NCBI GenBank assembly: GCA_964632945.1
Contig: CAZWCX010000007.1
Location: forward strand, 48,532 to 112,531
Source: CAZWCX01 sp964632945
GTDB taxonomy: Bacteria; Planctomycetota; MHYJ01; WSZJ01; CAZWCX01
DNA length: 64,000 nucleotides
Direction of reading: 5' to 3'
Position numbers and translations under genes: made by a program. Positions within the stretch are counted from its first letter, which is position 1. The number at the start of each line of letters is the position of its first letter. This document shows positions 1 to 9,266 of the stretch, piece after piece. The notes under the pieces were generated by a model. That model had not been told where the DNA came from. It worked only from the letters and a program-made list of their open reading frames with translations, and made no database searches.

Positions 1-452
1 GTCTTCTCGACCCGGGCCGAGCGCATCAGCATCATCGCCTTGCCGAACGCGGCGATGCCCGCGTCGAAGAGTTCCACCGGAAACCCCATGCGCGCCGAAT
101 GGTCCCGGTAGCGCGCCAGCATCGCGTGGTACGCGTCCGGAAACCCGGTCAGGCGGGGCGCGTCCGCCGGATGGGCGCGTACCGGCGCACCGGAGCGTTC
201 CTGGATCCAACCGGCCTGTCCGCAATGATCGATGTGGGTGTGGGTCAGCAGCACCTCGGCGATTTGCTCCGGGGCGACGCCGGCCGCCGCCATGCCCTGC
301 AGCAGCGCCCGGCGGTCCTTCTCCCAGTCGAGCCCGGTGTCGATCAGCACCCAACGTTCGGCCCGGATCAGATAGACGTTGACGTCGCCGACGGGAAAGG
401 GCGTGGGGAGGGGGATGGGGTGGATCACGTAGTCCGGAGTGGTCAGCGGCAT
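1..452 (-). CDS. MBL-fold metallo-hydrolase (3' end outside window)
   Basis: About 150 N-terminal residues of a metallo-beta-lactamase-fold hydrolase are visible; the C-terminus lies beyond base 1. The zinc motif HTHIDH (about H71-H76) follows a short beta-rich start containing VLIDTG, the usual layout for glyoxalase II-like or beta-lactamase-like hydrolases. The start is the ATG at 452, because the frame upstream meets a stop at once. The substrate cannot be told from this part: the superfamily includes thioesterases, lactonases and nucleases. The gene is divergent from the secreted protein at 637, with a candidate promoter at 550-578. Confidence 0.85.
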   Translation of the reverse strand, partial: MPLTTPDYVIHPIPLPTPFPVGDVNVYLIRAERWVLIDTGLDWEKDRRALLQGMAAAGVAPEQIAEVLLTHTHIDHCGQAGWIQERSGAPVRAHPADAPRLTGFPDAYHAMLARYRDHSARMGFPVELFDAGIAAFGKAMMLMRSARVEK

Positions 453-549
453 CAAGGCATTACAGCACCGGAACCCGTTCGCCGGGTATGTTTTTCTGCG
501 CGGGCCGGTGTCCCTGGGCGTGCGCCCGCGCGGCGATTCCGCCCCGCCG

Positions 550-578
550 AACAAAACTCTTTTCCGTGAATCTGTCAA
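550..578 (-). promoter_or_regulatory. Candidate sigma70-type promoter for the MBL hydrolase
   Basis: On the minus strand a perfect -35 (TTGACA, 573-578) lies 17 bases from a weak -10 (TTTGTT, 550-555). It would give a leader of about 90 bases before the ATG at 452. The -35 is convincing in such GC-rich DNA; the -10 matches only half of the consensus. Confidence 0.35.
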
Positions 579-636
579 TAAGGTAGGCTCTAACTTGGTG
601 CGCCACCCGGATTTCACGCCGAACGGAGGCCCCGCC

Positions 637-1701
637 ATGCGCCGACTTCCGCTCGCCTGGGGTTTGCTCTCGCTGTTCGCTGCGGTCCTTCCCGCCGCGT
701 CCGCTCAGGAGCTCGATCCCGCGCGACACCTGTTCTACCAGGCTGACCCCGGCTCGTTCCTCGAGTACGATGTCCACCTTTACTACGACTGGTCCCGGAC
801 CGCGTCGAGCGATGCGGCCGCGCTCGCGGCCGTCTCGGGCGGCTCCTCCGGCGACCTGCCCGACCAGCCCTGGTATGCCGTGCACGACCCCGCCGAGGTG
901 GACGTACGGATCCGGCTCGAGATCGTCGAGGTGACGGAGCAGGAAGTGCGCGGGCGACTGCACTACGGTCCCCCCCGAGTGCACTTCTTCGACAGCACCA
1001 CGCAACTCAAGTTGGACTACGCCCGCGCGGAGGATGTCGCCAAGGCCGACAAGCGCATGGCCCAGCTCCAGGACCCCCGACAGCGTGAACGCTTCACCAA
1101 GGTGCTGGGGGTGATCGAGAATCCCTTCCTGGACCAGTTCTGGCGCGTGCTCGCCTACAGCAAGATCGAGAACTGGAGCGTCGGCTTCCGGGTCCCCCGG
1201 CGCGGCGGCGCGGCGACGCTGGAGGGATTCGAAGACGGCTTGCGGGAGCGACTGCCCGCAGCCGTTCCGGCCGAGTCGCGCGCATTGCTGAATGAGGACG
1301 CCCGCGACATGCTCGGCCTCGTTTTCCCAGTCCTGCCCGACCGGGACCAGTTGGCCAAGGGAAACTGGGAGGCGGAGGGGGGGGTACGATTCCGCTACGA
1401 CGGTCTCCAGCGGGAGCGCGGCCAGGCGTGCCTCCGTTTCGTCAATGCCGAACGCAAGTCCGTCGCCCGTCGGGACGACGCCGACGCCAATGTGAAGGAA
1501 ACCCGGCGGCTCGAGGAATCGATGCTGTACTCCAAGGACGCGCGGCTGATCCTGGCGCACGAGCGCGAGGTCAAGAGCGCGGTCGTGGAGCAGCAGCGGA
1601 AGGAGAAGGACTCGGTGTTCGGCAGCGGCAAAACTCGCGCACAGGTCCGCTGGGTGAAAACGGTTCCCGCGCCGGATGCGCCGCGAAAAGCGCGGGAGTA
1701 A
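637..1701 (+). CDS. Secreted protein of unknown function (354 aa)
   Basis: I do not recognise a family. The ATG at 637 follows GGAGG-like sequence (gaacggaggc) by about seven bases and opens a clear signal peptide: Arg-Arg, a hydrophobic core and an Ala-Ser-Ala-Gln cleavage site near residue 24. The mature part is charged and soluble, with no membrane segment or cysteine-rich motif, and ends in a Lys/Arg-rich region. The open frame extends upstream to 439, but that part has no signal-like start. The 66-base gap to the next gene on the same strand suggests co-transcription. Location is predicted periplasmic or extracellular; function is unknown. Confidence 0.8.
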   Translation: MRRLPLAWGLLSLFAAVLPAASAQELDPARHLFYQADPGSFLEYDVHLYYDWSRTASSDAAALAAVSGGSSGDLPDQPWYAVHDPAEVDVRIRLEIVEVTEQEVRGRLHYGPPRVHFFDSTTQLKLDYARAEDVAKADKRMAQLQDPRQRERFTKVLGVIENPFLDQFWRVLAYSKIENWSVGFRVPRRGGAATLEGFEDGLRERLPAAVPAESRALLNEDARDMLGLVFPVLPDRDQLAKGNWEAEGGVRFRYDGLQRERGQACLRFVNAERKSVARRDDADANVKETRRLEESMLYSKDARLILAHEREVKSAVVEQQRKEKDSVFGSGKTRAQVRWVKTVPAPDAPRKARE

Positions 1702-1767
1702 AGGACGCAGCCCGGTCCCGCCGGACGGTGATCCCGGCGGGACGGGAGGGGGTGGGAGAAGCGCCGA

Positions 1768-4335
1768 ATGTCGACGAAGATCGTCAATTTCTTCGCGGAT
1801 GCGCGTTACGAGGAAGTGGTCGAGGAAACCGACCGGTTCCTGCGCACCGTTCCCCGCAATACCACCGCGGTTCATCTCAAGGCCCAGGCGCTCTACCAGC
1901 TCGGTGATTACGGCGATTGCATTCGCCTGCTCGAAAAGGCGATCGTCTACCTCGTCGGCCGGGAACCCCTCGAAACGCGCCTCCAGTTGGCCGCCCTGCT
2001 GGCCAACGCCATGCTGGAGGAAGGGAGATACGAGGACGTGCGCGAACTCGTCGCGCACTCCGTACCCGAGGAATCGACCGCGCGCGAAGAGTACGGGGAG
2101 TTGCTCCTCGCCGGCGCCTGGGCGGCCTACTTCGAAGGGTTGTTCCATCTGGCCAACGCGGCCACCCTGCGCATTTTCGACGTGTCCCGGGAGCACTTCA
2201 CGAGCGGTCGCGCGGCCCTCTGCGCCGCGCTGACCGCCCGCCGCGAAGGAGAACTGCACCGCGGCAAGGCCTACCTGATCAAGGCGCAGAGTCACCTTTC
2301 GCAGGCCCGCAACCTGTTCGGCAATCCCGAGCCGGTTCGCTCGCTTTACATCGTTCAGGCCCAGATCGCCCGCCGCGGCGTGAGCGAAGACCTGCCCGCC
2401 CTCGAAGTCGAAGTCGGTCGCCTGCCCCAGGGATCGAAGATGTCGTCCCTGCTCCGGCAGGCAGTCGCCCTGTACCGGAGGCATCTGCACAAGGAGCCGA
2501 TCGCCTCGTCGGTGAACGAGGCGGTGAGGAGCGGCGTCAAGCGGTCCTGGGTGGCCCTGCTGCCCGGAGCGCAGGCCCGCCGCCCGACGATCGTGCAAGC
2601 CAATGTCCTCCCGGAGCCGGAGGAAGCTCCGGATCCGGCCCACGCGGCCGGCGACTCGGCGGCTCCGGAGTCGACCCTCGAGGCACCCCCCGCCGCGGCC
2701 ACCGCGCCCCCCGCCGAAGAGGTCGTTCCCGACATGGCCGCCATCCTGCCGGCGGTGGAACCCGAGCCCGAGTACGTCCCGCTCGAGGAACCCGAGCCCG
2801 ATTGGGTGGCCGCCCCACCGCTGATCCCGGGGGTCGCCGACGCCGCCGCTCTCGCGGAACCGGCGGACGCAGAGGCAGAGCCGGCGGCCGCGGAGGCGGA
2901 GCCGGCGGACCCGGCGGACCCGGAGTCTGCCCCGGCGGCCGCCGAGGCGGATCTCCCGCCGCTGCCCGCGACTGCCGCGGAAGACGCCGCGGCCTCCGAG
3001 TCTGCCTCTTCCGAATCGTCGAGCTCGGATGTCGGCAAGGCCACTTCGGCCTCCGGCATCATTCGGGAACTCTCCCGCGCGCCCCATCTGGAAGCCTCAC
3101 CCGCCCTGGACGATCTGTTTTCGGATGAGTCGGAACCGCCGCGGCTCGCGCCTTCGGCCCCGGTCGAAGTGCCCAAGGCGCCTCCCCCCGGAGTGGCGCC
3201 CGCGTCGGGAGGCTCCCGCCCGCCGGCACGGCCGCTCGGGCCGCTCCCCGTTCCGGCGGTGCGATCGGAGCCGCCCGTGCCCGCGGGGACCGGGTCTCCC
3301 GCGCCGACCCCAGGGACTCCTCGGGCCGGGGTGCCTGCTCCACCCGCTGCGGCCGCGGAGTCCGGATCCACGGCGCCGGCGCGCCCCCGCACCCCGCCGG
3401 CCGCCCCCGCCCCGACCGGACGGGACACGGCCGCCAACGCGGACATCCCCGTCGCCCCGGTCGCCCGCGACGCCGGCTACACCCGCGTGGCCGATGTGAC
3501 CAACCGTCCGCGCCGGGGCCCGGTCGTGCGCACCGCCGAGGACGCCACCCTGCTGCGGCACAAGAATCCGCCCGTCGGGTCGATCCTCCTCGTCGAACCC
3601 ACCGATCGCCTCGCCAACGCGTTCGAGGAGTGTATCCGGGACTCCTCCTTCAAGATCGCCATGCGCGTCGGCGACATCGACAGCGCGCTGGAGCAGTACG
3701 TCCTCCTGCGTCCCACGCTCGTGGTCGTCGATCTCCAGGCGCCGGGGGTGACGGGGCTCCACTCGGCCGGGACGCCCGCATTCGTGCGCATGTTCCTGGA
3801 GCTTGACTCCCACGCCAAGATCGCGGTGATCTACTCCACGCCGACCCGGGTCATGGTCCTCGAGGCCCTGCGCCAGGGCGCGCGCGCGCAGATCGAGCAA
3901 CCGTTCGAGCGCTCCCGCGTCCTCGACGCGCTGAGCAAGGCGATGTCCGCGCGGAGCGCGCTGGAGGCGTTGCGCGTCCCGACGCTCGAATTGCGCCGCC
4001 CCGTCGCCTGTTCCTGGCGGCCGCTCGAAAGCGGCATGCGGACTCTGCTGGAGCCCTGGCGGCACTTCGTCGCGCGCTCGCTCGACCCGATGGGGTTGGA
4101 AGCGACGATCGATACGCCCCTGAGGGTAGGCACGCTCCTGCGGCTCAACCTGGAGATCCCGGGGGGCGACAAACCGATCCAGACCCTGGCCGAGATCACC
4201 TCCTGCAAGCCGGAGCCCGCGATCAAGCTGAACACCGTGCGCTTCTCGTTCGTGAAGCTCCCGCCGGATGCGCGGGATCGGCTCGTGTCGTTCCTGATGA
4301 GCGCGATCGAGAAGGCGCAGGGGAAGACGCGGTAG
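1768..4335 (+). CDS. TPR / disordered linker / degenerate receiver / PilZ-like protein (855 aa)
   Basis: Residues 1-240 are helical and TPR-like (residues such as TTAVHLKAQALYQLGDYGD). Residues 270-600 are a long Ala/Pro/Glu-rich, probably disordered linker. About 605-720 form a CheY-like receiver (start SILLVEPTD, phosphoacceptor region VVVDLQAPG). The acidic pocket is reduced to Glu-Pro, and the conserved switch Lys before Pro-Phe is Gln (IEQPF). Residues 740-850 resemble a PilZ domain (start RRPVACSW), but the DxSxxG element is scrambled (SLDPMG). Inference: a cytoplasmic scaffold that may read c-di-GMP or partner proteins rather than a normal phosphorelay receiver. It lies directly downstream of the secreted protein at 637. 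Confidence 0.75.
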   Translation: MSTKIVNFFADARYEEVVEETDRFLRTVPRNTTAVHLKAQALYQLGDYGDCIRLLEKAIVYLVGREPLETRLQLAALLANAMLEEGRYEDVRELVAHSVPEESTAREEYGELLLAGAWAAYFEGLFHLANAATLRIFDVSREHFTSGRAALCAALTARREGELHRGKAYLIKAQSHLSQARNLFGNPEPVRSLYIVQAQIARRGVSEDLPALEVEVGRLPQGSKMSSLLRQAVALYRRHLHKEPIASSVNEAVRSGVKRSWVALLPGAQARRPTIVQANVLPEPEEAPDPAHAAGDSAAPESTLEAPPAAATAPPAEEVVPDMAAILPAVEPEPEYVPLEEPEPDWVAAPPLIPGVADAAALAEPADAEAEPAAAEAEPADPADPESAPAAAEADLPPLPATAAEDAAASESASSESSSSDVGKATSASGIIRELSRAPHLEASPALDDLFSDESEPPRLAPSAPVEVPKAPPPGVAPASGGSRPPARPLGPLPVPAVRSEPPVPAGTGSPAPTPGTPRAGVPAPPAAAAESGSTAPARPRTPPAAPAPTGRDTAANADIPVAPVARDAGYTRVADVTNRPRRGPVVRTAEDATLLRHKNPPVGSILLVEPTDRLANAFEECIRDSSFKIAMRVGDIDSALEQYVLLRPTLVVVDLQAPGVTGLHSAGTPAFVRMFLELDSHAKIAVIYSTPTRVMVLEALRQGARAQIEQPFERSRVLDALSKAMSARSALEALRVPTLELRRPVACSWRPLESGMRTLLEPWRHFVARSLDPMGLEATIDTPLRVGTLLRLNLEIPGGDKPIQTLAEITSCKPEPAIKLNTVRFSFVKLPPDARDRLVSFLMSAIEKAQGKTR

Positions 4336-4383
4336 TCGCGCGCGGGGATTCCACCCGACGGTCGGGGCCGACGGAGGCGGGCG

Positions 4384-7005
4384 TCAACGCTTGCGTGCGG
4401 ATGGGGCGCGGCGACGGCGGCGGCGGCCCGGCGAGACCTCCTTCCCCTCCTCCCAGCGCGCTTCCATCGAGGCCATGCGGTTTCGCAGGGCGCGATTCTC
4501 GTCCTTCAGCCGATCGATATCGGCGGTGATGCGGCCGATCGATCCGCGTTCGGAGCGCCGCTCGCGCAACCGGCGCAGGGCGTCCCGCGACACCTTGCGC
4601 AGGATGCCGATCGGCTCGCTCTCGGCGTGGCGTTGCAGCGCAGACGACGCCTGGTCGTCGAGGACCTGTGCCAGGGCATTGGCCGCGCACCGGCGCGCCG
4701 AATGGTCGGGATCCCGAAGCAGGTCCTCCAGGCGCTCGCGCACCGCCGCAGCCTTGCCGTCGGCATGTTCCCAGAGTCGTCCGAGGGCCTGGATCGCCGC
4801 GGTCCGCACCGCGAAGGGGCGGCCGTACTCCGCGCCGCGCTCGGCCAGCGCGATCCCCCGCGGGTCCTGCAATTCCGCCAGCCCATCCATGGCCGCGCCC
4901 GCGACCACGTCGTGGAACGAGCGCCGCCGGAACGCGCGACGGAGCGCGGGCAGCGTTCCCGATTGGCGCGTGCGCGCGAGGGCACGCACCGCTTCCGCGA
5001 CGACGAAATCGCTCCGGTCGCGGCGGATGATGTCGCGGAGCAGGCGCGCGGCGGCGGGCGATCGGAACCGGCCGAGCGCGCGCGCAATCGCGCGCCGCAC
5101 CTTCGGATGGCGGTCGCGGCGTCCCGTCTGCAGCGCCGCAAACGCCGAGTCCGACCGGATTTCTCCCAGCGCCGCGGCGGCCTCCGAGCGCACGCCGTGG
5201 AACCCGTCCTCGAGCAACGCTTCGGCGAGCGCCGAGACGATGCCGGGCTGGTCCTCCTTGCGGCCCATCCAGCGCGCCGCCTGCATGCGCGCCGATACGC
5301 CCGGGGAGCGCCGGAGATCGAATGCCAACTCCCGAGTCGGCTTCTCCGCGCGCAGCCGCTTCAGCAGCCAACCGTCCGGATCCAATTGCACCGAGTCGGG
5401 ACGGACCGTGGCCGCGAACCAGAAGACGTGCTCGGAGCGCTCGATCTCGACGGGATGGTCCTCGCAGCCGCCTTGCGCGTACACCCGCACGATCGCCGAC
5501 GTGCGGAAGACCGGCGTGTCGCCGGTGACCGCTTGCGTCTGTTTCACCGTCACCGCCGCGCGGCTCGAGGCGGCGTCCCACTTCCAGGAAAAGGTGAATT
5601 CCGGGTGCCCGGACTTGTAGAGCCACTGCGAAAAGAAGGCGTCCAGCGCCTGGCCGGTCGCCTCCTCGATGGCGATCTTGAAGTCGCTCGTCTCCACGCT
5701 CTGACACCGGTGCTTGTGCACGTAGTGGTTGATCGCTTTCCACCAGAGGGCATCCCCGAGGTGGAAGCGGAGCATATGCAGCACCCAGGCCGCCTTCTGG
5801 TAGGAGTGGCGGTCGAAGAGGTCCTCCGGATCGCGGTAGTTCCGGGTGACGATCGACCGCCGGTACGAGCCGCCGTCCTCCGCGTAGTAGTGATCGGCAA
5901 ACTCCAGCATCCGCAAGGCGAACTCCTCGGGTCCCTTGCGGTGTTCCGTGTACAGCGCGTCGAAGTAGGTCGCGAACCCTTCGTTGAGCCACAGGTGCTC
6001 CCACGTCTTTGTGGTCAGCAGGTCCCCCCACCACTGGTGCGCCAGTTCGTGGGCCACCAGGCCGTCCGAGTCGACGTCGTCGAGGACCTCCCGCGTGACC
6101 AGGGCGCGCTCGTTGATGGTGGTGAGGGAGGTGTTCTCCATCCCCCCCCACATGAAGTCGCTCAGCACCGCCTGCGCGTATTTCGCGTAGGGATAGGGAT
6201 GGCCGATCTTCGCGGCGAAGAAACGCAGAATGTCCGGCGTCTTCCCGAACGTCGGTCGGGCCGCGGCCTCTTCTCCCTTGCGCACGTAGTAGCGCACCGG
6301 AATGCCGTCGCTGCGGTCGGACACCTCGACGAACTCGCCGACCACGATGGAGATGAGATAGGTGGTGTGGGGGACGTCCTGACGCCAGTGAAACGTCCGC
6401 TTTCTCGCCCTCCGGTCGTGGGTCGCGGACACGAGGCGGCCGTTGGAGAGGGCGGTGTAGCGGTCCCGCACCGTGAGGAGCACCTCGCTCGTGCACTTGT
6501 CGTTGGGAAAGTCCCAGCAGGGGAACCAGTAGCGGTTGTCCTCGCTTTCCCCCTGCGACCACACCTGGAACGGCTTCTTCGGGTATCCCTTGTCCGGGCG
6601 GATGAAGTAGAGCCCCTTGCACGGCTCGGCGTCATATTCGATCGAGAGGTCGAGCACCTCTTCACTGGAGTAGGCGCGATCGAGCATGACGACGAGGACT
6701 TCCGGGGCCGCCACGAATTCGAGGTCGCGTCGGCCGCCGAGGGAGACGCGGCGGATCTGCAGGTCGACGGCGTCGAGTTCCACGAGGCGGAGCTCGTGGA
6801 TCGGGTGGAGGGTGAGCGTCGCGCTTCCCGAGATGCGTCCTCGCCGTTCGTCGACGGCCAGTTCGAGTCGCACGTGACGGACGTCGAAGGTGCGGCTGCG
6901 CGGCAGGTGCTCTCGCGCGTCGCCGCCGGCGAAGGCGCGATGGGCGGAGCCGGAGGTGGAATCGGCGGCATCGGCCCCGGCGCACTGGCGGCAGTACTGG
7001 TGCAT
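4384..7005 (-). CDS. M1-family zinc aminopeptidase with C-terminal HEAT repeats (873 aa)
   Basis: This is a gluzincin metallo-aminopeptidase. The exopeptidase motif GGMEN, zinc site HELAHQWW (H318-H322) and the Glu of NEGFATYF, 18 residues later, are all present. The N-terminal part is the beta-saddle typical of M1. After the catalytic region, residues of roughly 560-800 form HEAT-like helical repeats (for example EAAAALGEIRSDSAFAAL). A coiled coil and a very Arg-rich tail end the protein. The start at 7005 is preferred over 7038 because AGAAGGAG precedes it. The N-terminus has a short Cys-x2-Cys (CRQC) and no obvious signal peptide, so a cytoplasmic location is likely. Confidence 0.92.
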   Translation of the reverse strand: MHQYCRQCAGADAADSTSGSAHRAFAGGDAREHLPRSRTFDVRHVRLELAVDERRGRISGSATLTLHPIHELRLVELDAVDLQIRRVSLGGRRDLEFVAAPEVLVVMLDRAYSSEEVLDLSIEYDAEPCKGLYFIRPDKGYPKKPFQVWSQGESEDNRYWFPCWDFPNDKCTSEVLLTVRDRYTALSNGRLVSATHDRRARKRTFHWRQDVPHTTYLISIVVGEFVEVSDRSDGIPVRYYVRKGEEAAARPTFGKTPDILRFFAAKIGHPYPYAKYAQAVLSDFMWGGMENTSLTTINERALVTREVLDDVDSDGLVAHELAHQWWGDLLTTKTWEHLWLNEGFATYFDALYTEHRKGPEEFALRMLEFADHYYAEDGGSYRRSIVTRNYRDPEDLFDRHSYQKAAWVLHMLRFHLGDALWWKAINHYVHKHRCQSVETSDFKIAIEEATGQALDAFFSQWLYKSGHPEFTFSWKWDAASSRAAVTVKQTQAVTGDTPVFRTSAIVRVYAQGGCEDHPVEIERSEHVFWFAATVRPDSVQLDPDGWLLKRLRAEKPTRELAFDLRRSPGVSARMQAARWMGRKEDQPGIVSALAEALLEDGFHGVRSEAAAALGEIRSDSAFAALQTGRRDRHPKVRRAIARALGRFRSPAAARLLRDIIRRDRSDFVVAEAVRALARTRQSGTLPALRRAFRRRSFHDVVAGAAMDGLAELQDPRGIALAERGAEYGRPFAVRTAAIQALGRLWEHADGKAAAVRERLEDLLRDPDHSARRCAANALAQVLDDQASSALQRHAESEPIGILRKVSRDALRRLRERRSERGSIGRITADIDRLKDENRALRNRMASMEARWEEGKEVSPGRRRRRRAPSARKR

Positions 7006-7036
7006 GGTTGCTCCTTCTCTGGACGGCGGCAGCGGC

Positions 7037-7066
7037 ATCTTAGGGCGGCGGACGGCGGGGCGTCAA
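7037..7066 (-). promoter_or_regulatory. Candidate sigma70-type promoter for the M1 aminopeptidase
   Basis: Minus strand TTGACG (7061-7066), an 18-base spacer, then TAAGAT (7037-7042). This leaves a leader of about 25 bases carrying the AGAAGGAG ribosome site before the ATG at 7005. Confidence 0.5.
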
Positions 7067-7112
7067 TCTCCGGGGGCCGGGGGCGGAACGCGCCCGGGAC
7101 GGCGGGGCGCCG

Positions 7113-8246
7113 TCACGGCCGGATCCAGACCCGCTGGGCCCCCACCATGGCGGCCACGACGACTCCGGCGAGGAAGAAGGGGGCGCCCGGAATCAGCAAT
7201 CCCGTGGCCAGGGCCCCGCCGGTGATCGGCACCAAGACGTTCCCCGAACCGAGAATCGCCTCGTGGAACCCCGTCAGCCGGCCTTCGGCCTTGGGTCCGG
7301 CGCGCAGGGAATAGTAGATCGATGAGACATAGCAGAGACCCAGGTAGGCGCCCAGGACCGGCGTGACGAGAAAGATCCAGGGTCGGCCGGCCAGCAGCGG
7401 AAGGAGCAGCACGCAGATCAGCCCCGCACCCTGCATGACGTAGAAGAGGGAACGGTGAAGGATCCATCCGCCCCAGCGGCCGAACGCGCCGAAGGCCACG
7501 GTCTGGAACAGGTACACCAGACCGAGGAACCACCCGAAGTGGGCCGGCGCTCCGTCCATGGTCTTGATCAGTTCGGGATATTGCGAGTTGATGGTGGAGC
7601 CGATGCTCCAGGCGGCGAAGTTGGCGAGCCACGCCGCCTTCATGAACCGCGCCATGTCGGCCCGGGCCTCCGGCGGCGCTCCGTCGCTCTTCCGCTCGGC
7701 GTGGCCGGGATCGTGAGGGGTGCACAACCCGACCACCGCGGCCAGCAGGGCGGCGACCCAGAGCGGACTCTCATAGTCGTTTCCGAACCGCAGCAGCAAT
7801 TGTCCGCCGCACACGAAGCCCAACCCTTTGCCGCTGGACCAGACGATGTTGAACCAACCCAGGTTCCGTTCCAGCGCGCGTCCGGCCGACATCCGGCCGA
7901 TTCCGGCCTGGACCGCGGGCCAGAACAGCCCGGCGCCGACTCCCAGCGGCGCGCTCGCGGCCGCGATCCCCCACAAGGTCTCCGCTGCGCCCATCATGAG
8001 GCACGAGCAAGCCATGACGACGCACCCCGCCGCGGCGACGCGATAGCCGCGCGCCGTGTCGCTCAAGCCACCGGTGAGCGCGCACGTGAGGATGTAGAGA
8101 ATCGCCGAAATCGCCGGCAGCAGGCCGAGGTAGAATTGGCTGGCCTGGAGGGAGAGGGCCTTGAAGGGGAGGACCGTCCACACGATGTACAGCATCAGGT
8201 CCAGCAGGAAGGACGCAATGCAGTACCGGACCATCCGCGGGTCCAC
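7113..8246 (-). CDS. Major facilitator superfamily transporter (377 aa)
   Basis: The protein has about eleven to twelve hydrophobic segments and little else. An MFS-like A motif is visible between the second and third segments (GGLSDTARGYR), and two six-helix halves are split by a hydrophilic loop near residue 195. The GTG at 8246 is preferred because GGAGGG sits just upstream; an ATG four codons later is the alternative. It is divergent from the exonuclease-like gene at 8477. The substrate cannot be inferred: there is no transport-class motif and no pathway neighbour. Confidence 0.85.
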   Translation of the reverse strand: MDPRMVRYCIASFLLDLMLYIVWTVLPFKALSLQASQFYLGLLPAISAILYILTCALTGGLSDTARGYRVAAAGCVVMACSCLMMGAAETLWGIAAASAPLGVGAGLFWPAVQAGIGRMSAGRALERNLGWFNIVWSSGKGLGFVCGGQLLLRFGNDYESPLWVAALLAAVVGLCTPHDPGHAERKSDGAPPEARADMARFMKAAWLANFAAWSIGSTINSQYPELIKTMDGAPAHFGWFLGLVYLFQTVAFGAFGRWGGWILHRSLFYVMQGAGLICVLLLPLLAGRPWIFLVTPVLGAYLGLCYVSSIYYSLRAGPKAEGRLTGFHEAILGSGNVLVPITGGALATGLLIPGAPFFLAGVVVAAMVGAQRVWIRP

Positions 8247-8355
8247 GGGGCCCTCCGGGCAAACGCGGGTTGCCCCCTTTCCTATCCGGGAGAACGCTCG
8301 AAATCCAGAAATAATAGGCGGATAGGTAAATGCCCCCAGAGACCTTTGTTTTCAC

Positions 8356-8384
8356 TTGACTTCGTTGAACCTGACCGCTATTGT
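8356..8384 (+). promoter_or_regulatory. Strong candidate sigma70-type promoter for the DEDDy protein
   Basis: TTGACT (8356-8361), exactly 17 bases, TATTGT (8379-8384). Predicted transcription would start near 8391 and give a leader of about 85 bases to the ATG at 8477. It lies in an unusually AT-rich stretch of the divergent gap. Confidence 0.6.
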
Positions 8385-8476
8385 GGCTCACGATTCGTGA
8401 GGCGACTCGTTTCCTGGACCGCACTTGCCACGGACGCGAGATGCCGGGTCGCCTGCCCAGCTCGACGAGGATTGCC

Positions 8477-9100
8477 ATGGCCAAGTCCGCCGCCCCACTT
8501 CCGGCCCCGGCGACGCCCCGGGAGTTCCAGCAACTCGACCTGTTCGCCGCCAGCAAGAAGGCGGGCGCACGCCTTCTGGCCTTCGACCTGGAGACGCAAA
8601 ACTCTTTCGACGACGTTGGCGGGCGCGACAACCTGGGCGCCCTCAAGATGTCGGTCGGCATCACCTACGATCCGGACAAAGACCGCTTCGAGGTCTATCC
8701 CGAGCAGCGCGCGAGAGAGTTGGTCGATGACCTGCTCGATGCCCAGGTCGTGGTCGGCTTCAACATCCGCCGTTTCGACTACCGGGTTCTCGAACCGTAT
8801 GCCGGCGGACGCGACCTGAGCAAGATCAAGACCCTCGACCTGCTGGAGAAGCTGGAGTCGGTCCTGGGCCATCGCGTCAAGCTGGACAGTTGCGCCTCCG
8901 CCACGCTCGGCACGCAGAAGAGCGGCCATGGCCTGCAGGCGATCGAGTGGTTCCGCTCGGGGCAGTTGTCGAAGGTGATCGACTACTGCAAGGACGATGT
9001 GAAGATCACGTACGAACTGTACCGCTACGGCCACGAGAAGAAGCATATCTTCATCACGGACCGCAGCGGGGGAAAGCGCCGGGTCGAGGTCGACTGGTAA
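8477..9100 (+). CDS. RNase H-fold DEDDy exonuclease-like protein (207 aa)
   Basis: The acidic motifs of DEDD exonucleases appear in order: FDLET near the N-terminus, VGFNIRRFDY in the middle and YCKDDVKIT near the end, where Tyr-x3-Asp marks the DEDDy subclass. Family knowledge: such stand-alone proteins resemble the exonuclease-like domain found beside some helicases (YprB type) and cleave DNA or RNA with two metal ions. The ATG at 8477 is chosen over upstream codons because the leading 20-30 residues are Pro/Ala-rich and the domain starts just after. The preceding promoter and downstream hairpin suggest a single-gene unit. Confidence 0.75.
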   Translation: MAKSAAPLPAPATPREFQQLDLFAASKKAGARLLAFDLETQNSFDDVGGRDNLGALKMSVGITYDPDKDRFEVYPEQRARELVDDLLDAQVVVGFNIRRFDYRVLEPYAGGRDLSKIKTLDLLEKLESVLGHRVKLDSCASATLGTQKSGHGLQAIEWFRSGQLSKVIDYCKDDVKITYELYRYGHEKKHIFITDRSGGKRRVEVDW

Positions 9101-9118
9101 CGGCGCGATTCAGACTTG

Positions 9119-9183
9119 GGGGGACGGACCCAGGACCACGGTAGGGCCCTTGGGATCAGGAGGGTGATCGACGTCCGTCCCCC
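9119..9183. terminator. Long inverted repeat between convergent genes
   Basis: Eleven-base perfect arms (gggggacggac at 9119-9129 and its complement at 9173-9183) enclose a 43-base loop between the convergent genes ending at 9100 and 9267. There is no U-tract. A bidirectional termination or mRNA-end role is inferred from position. Confidence 0.35.
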
Positions 9184-9266
9184 TGGGGTATTTCCCCGAA
9201 CCGGCGCCTGGCTCGGGTTGCATCCTGTCGGGGTGCGACCGGGAACCGGGGCGCTGCCCGCCTTCC

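Noticed and set aside
460..3087. Minus-strand reading frame of 875 codons
   Set aside because: It covers two plus-strand genes with a signal peptide, RBS and recognisable domains.
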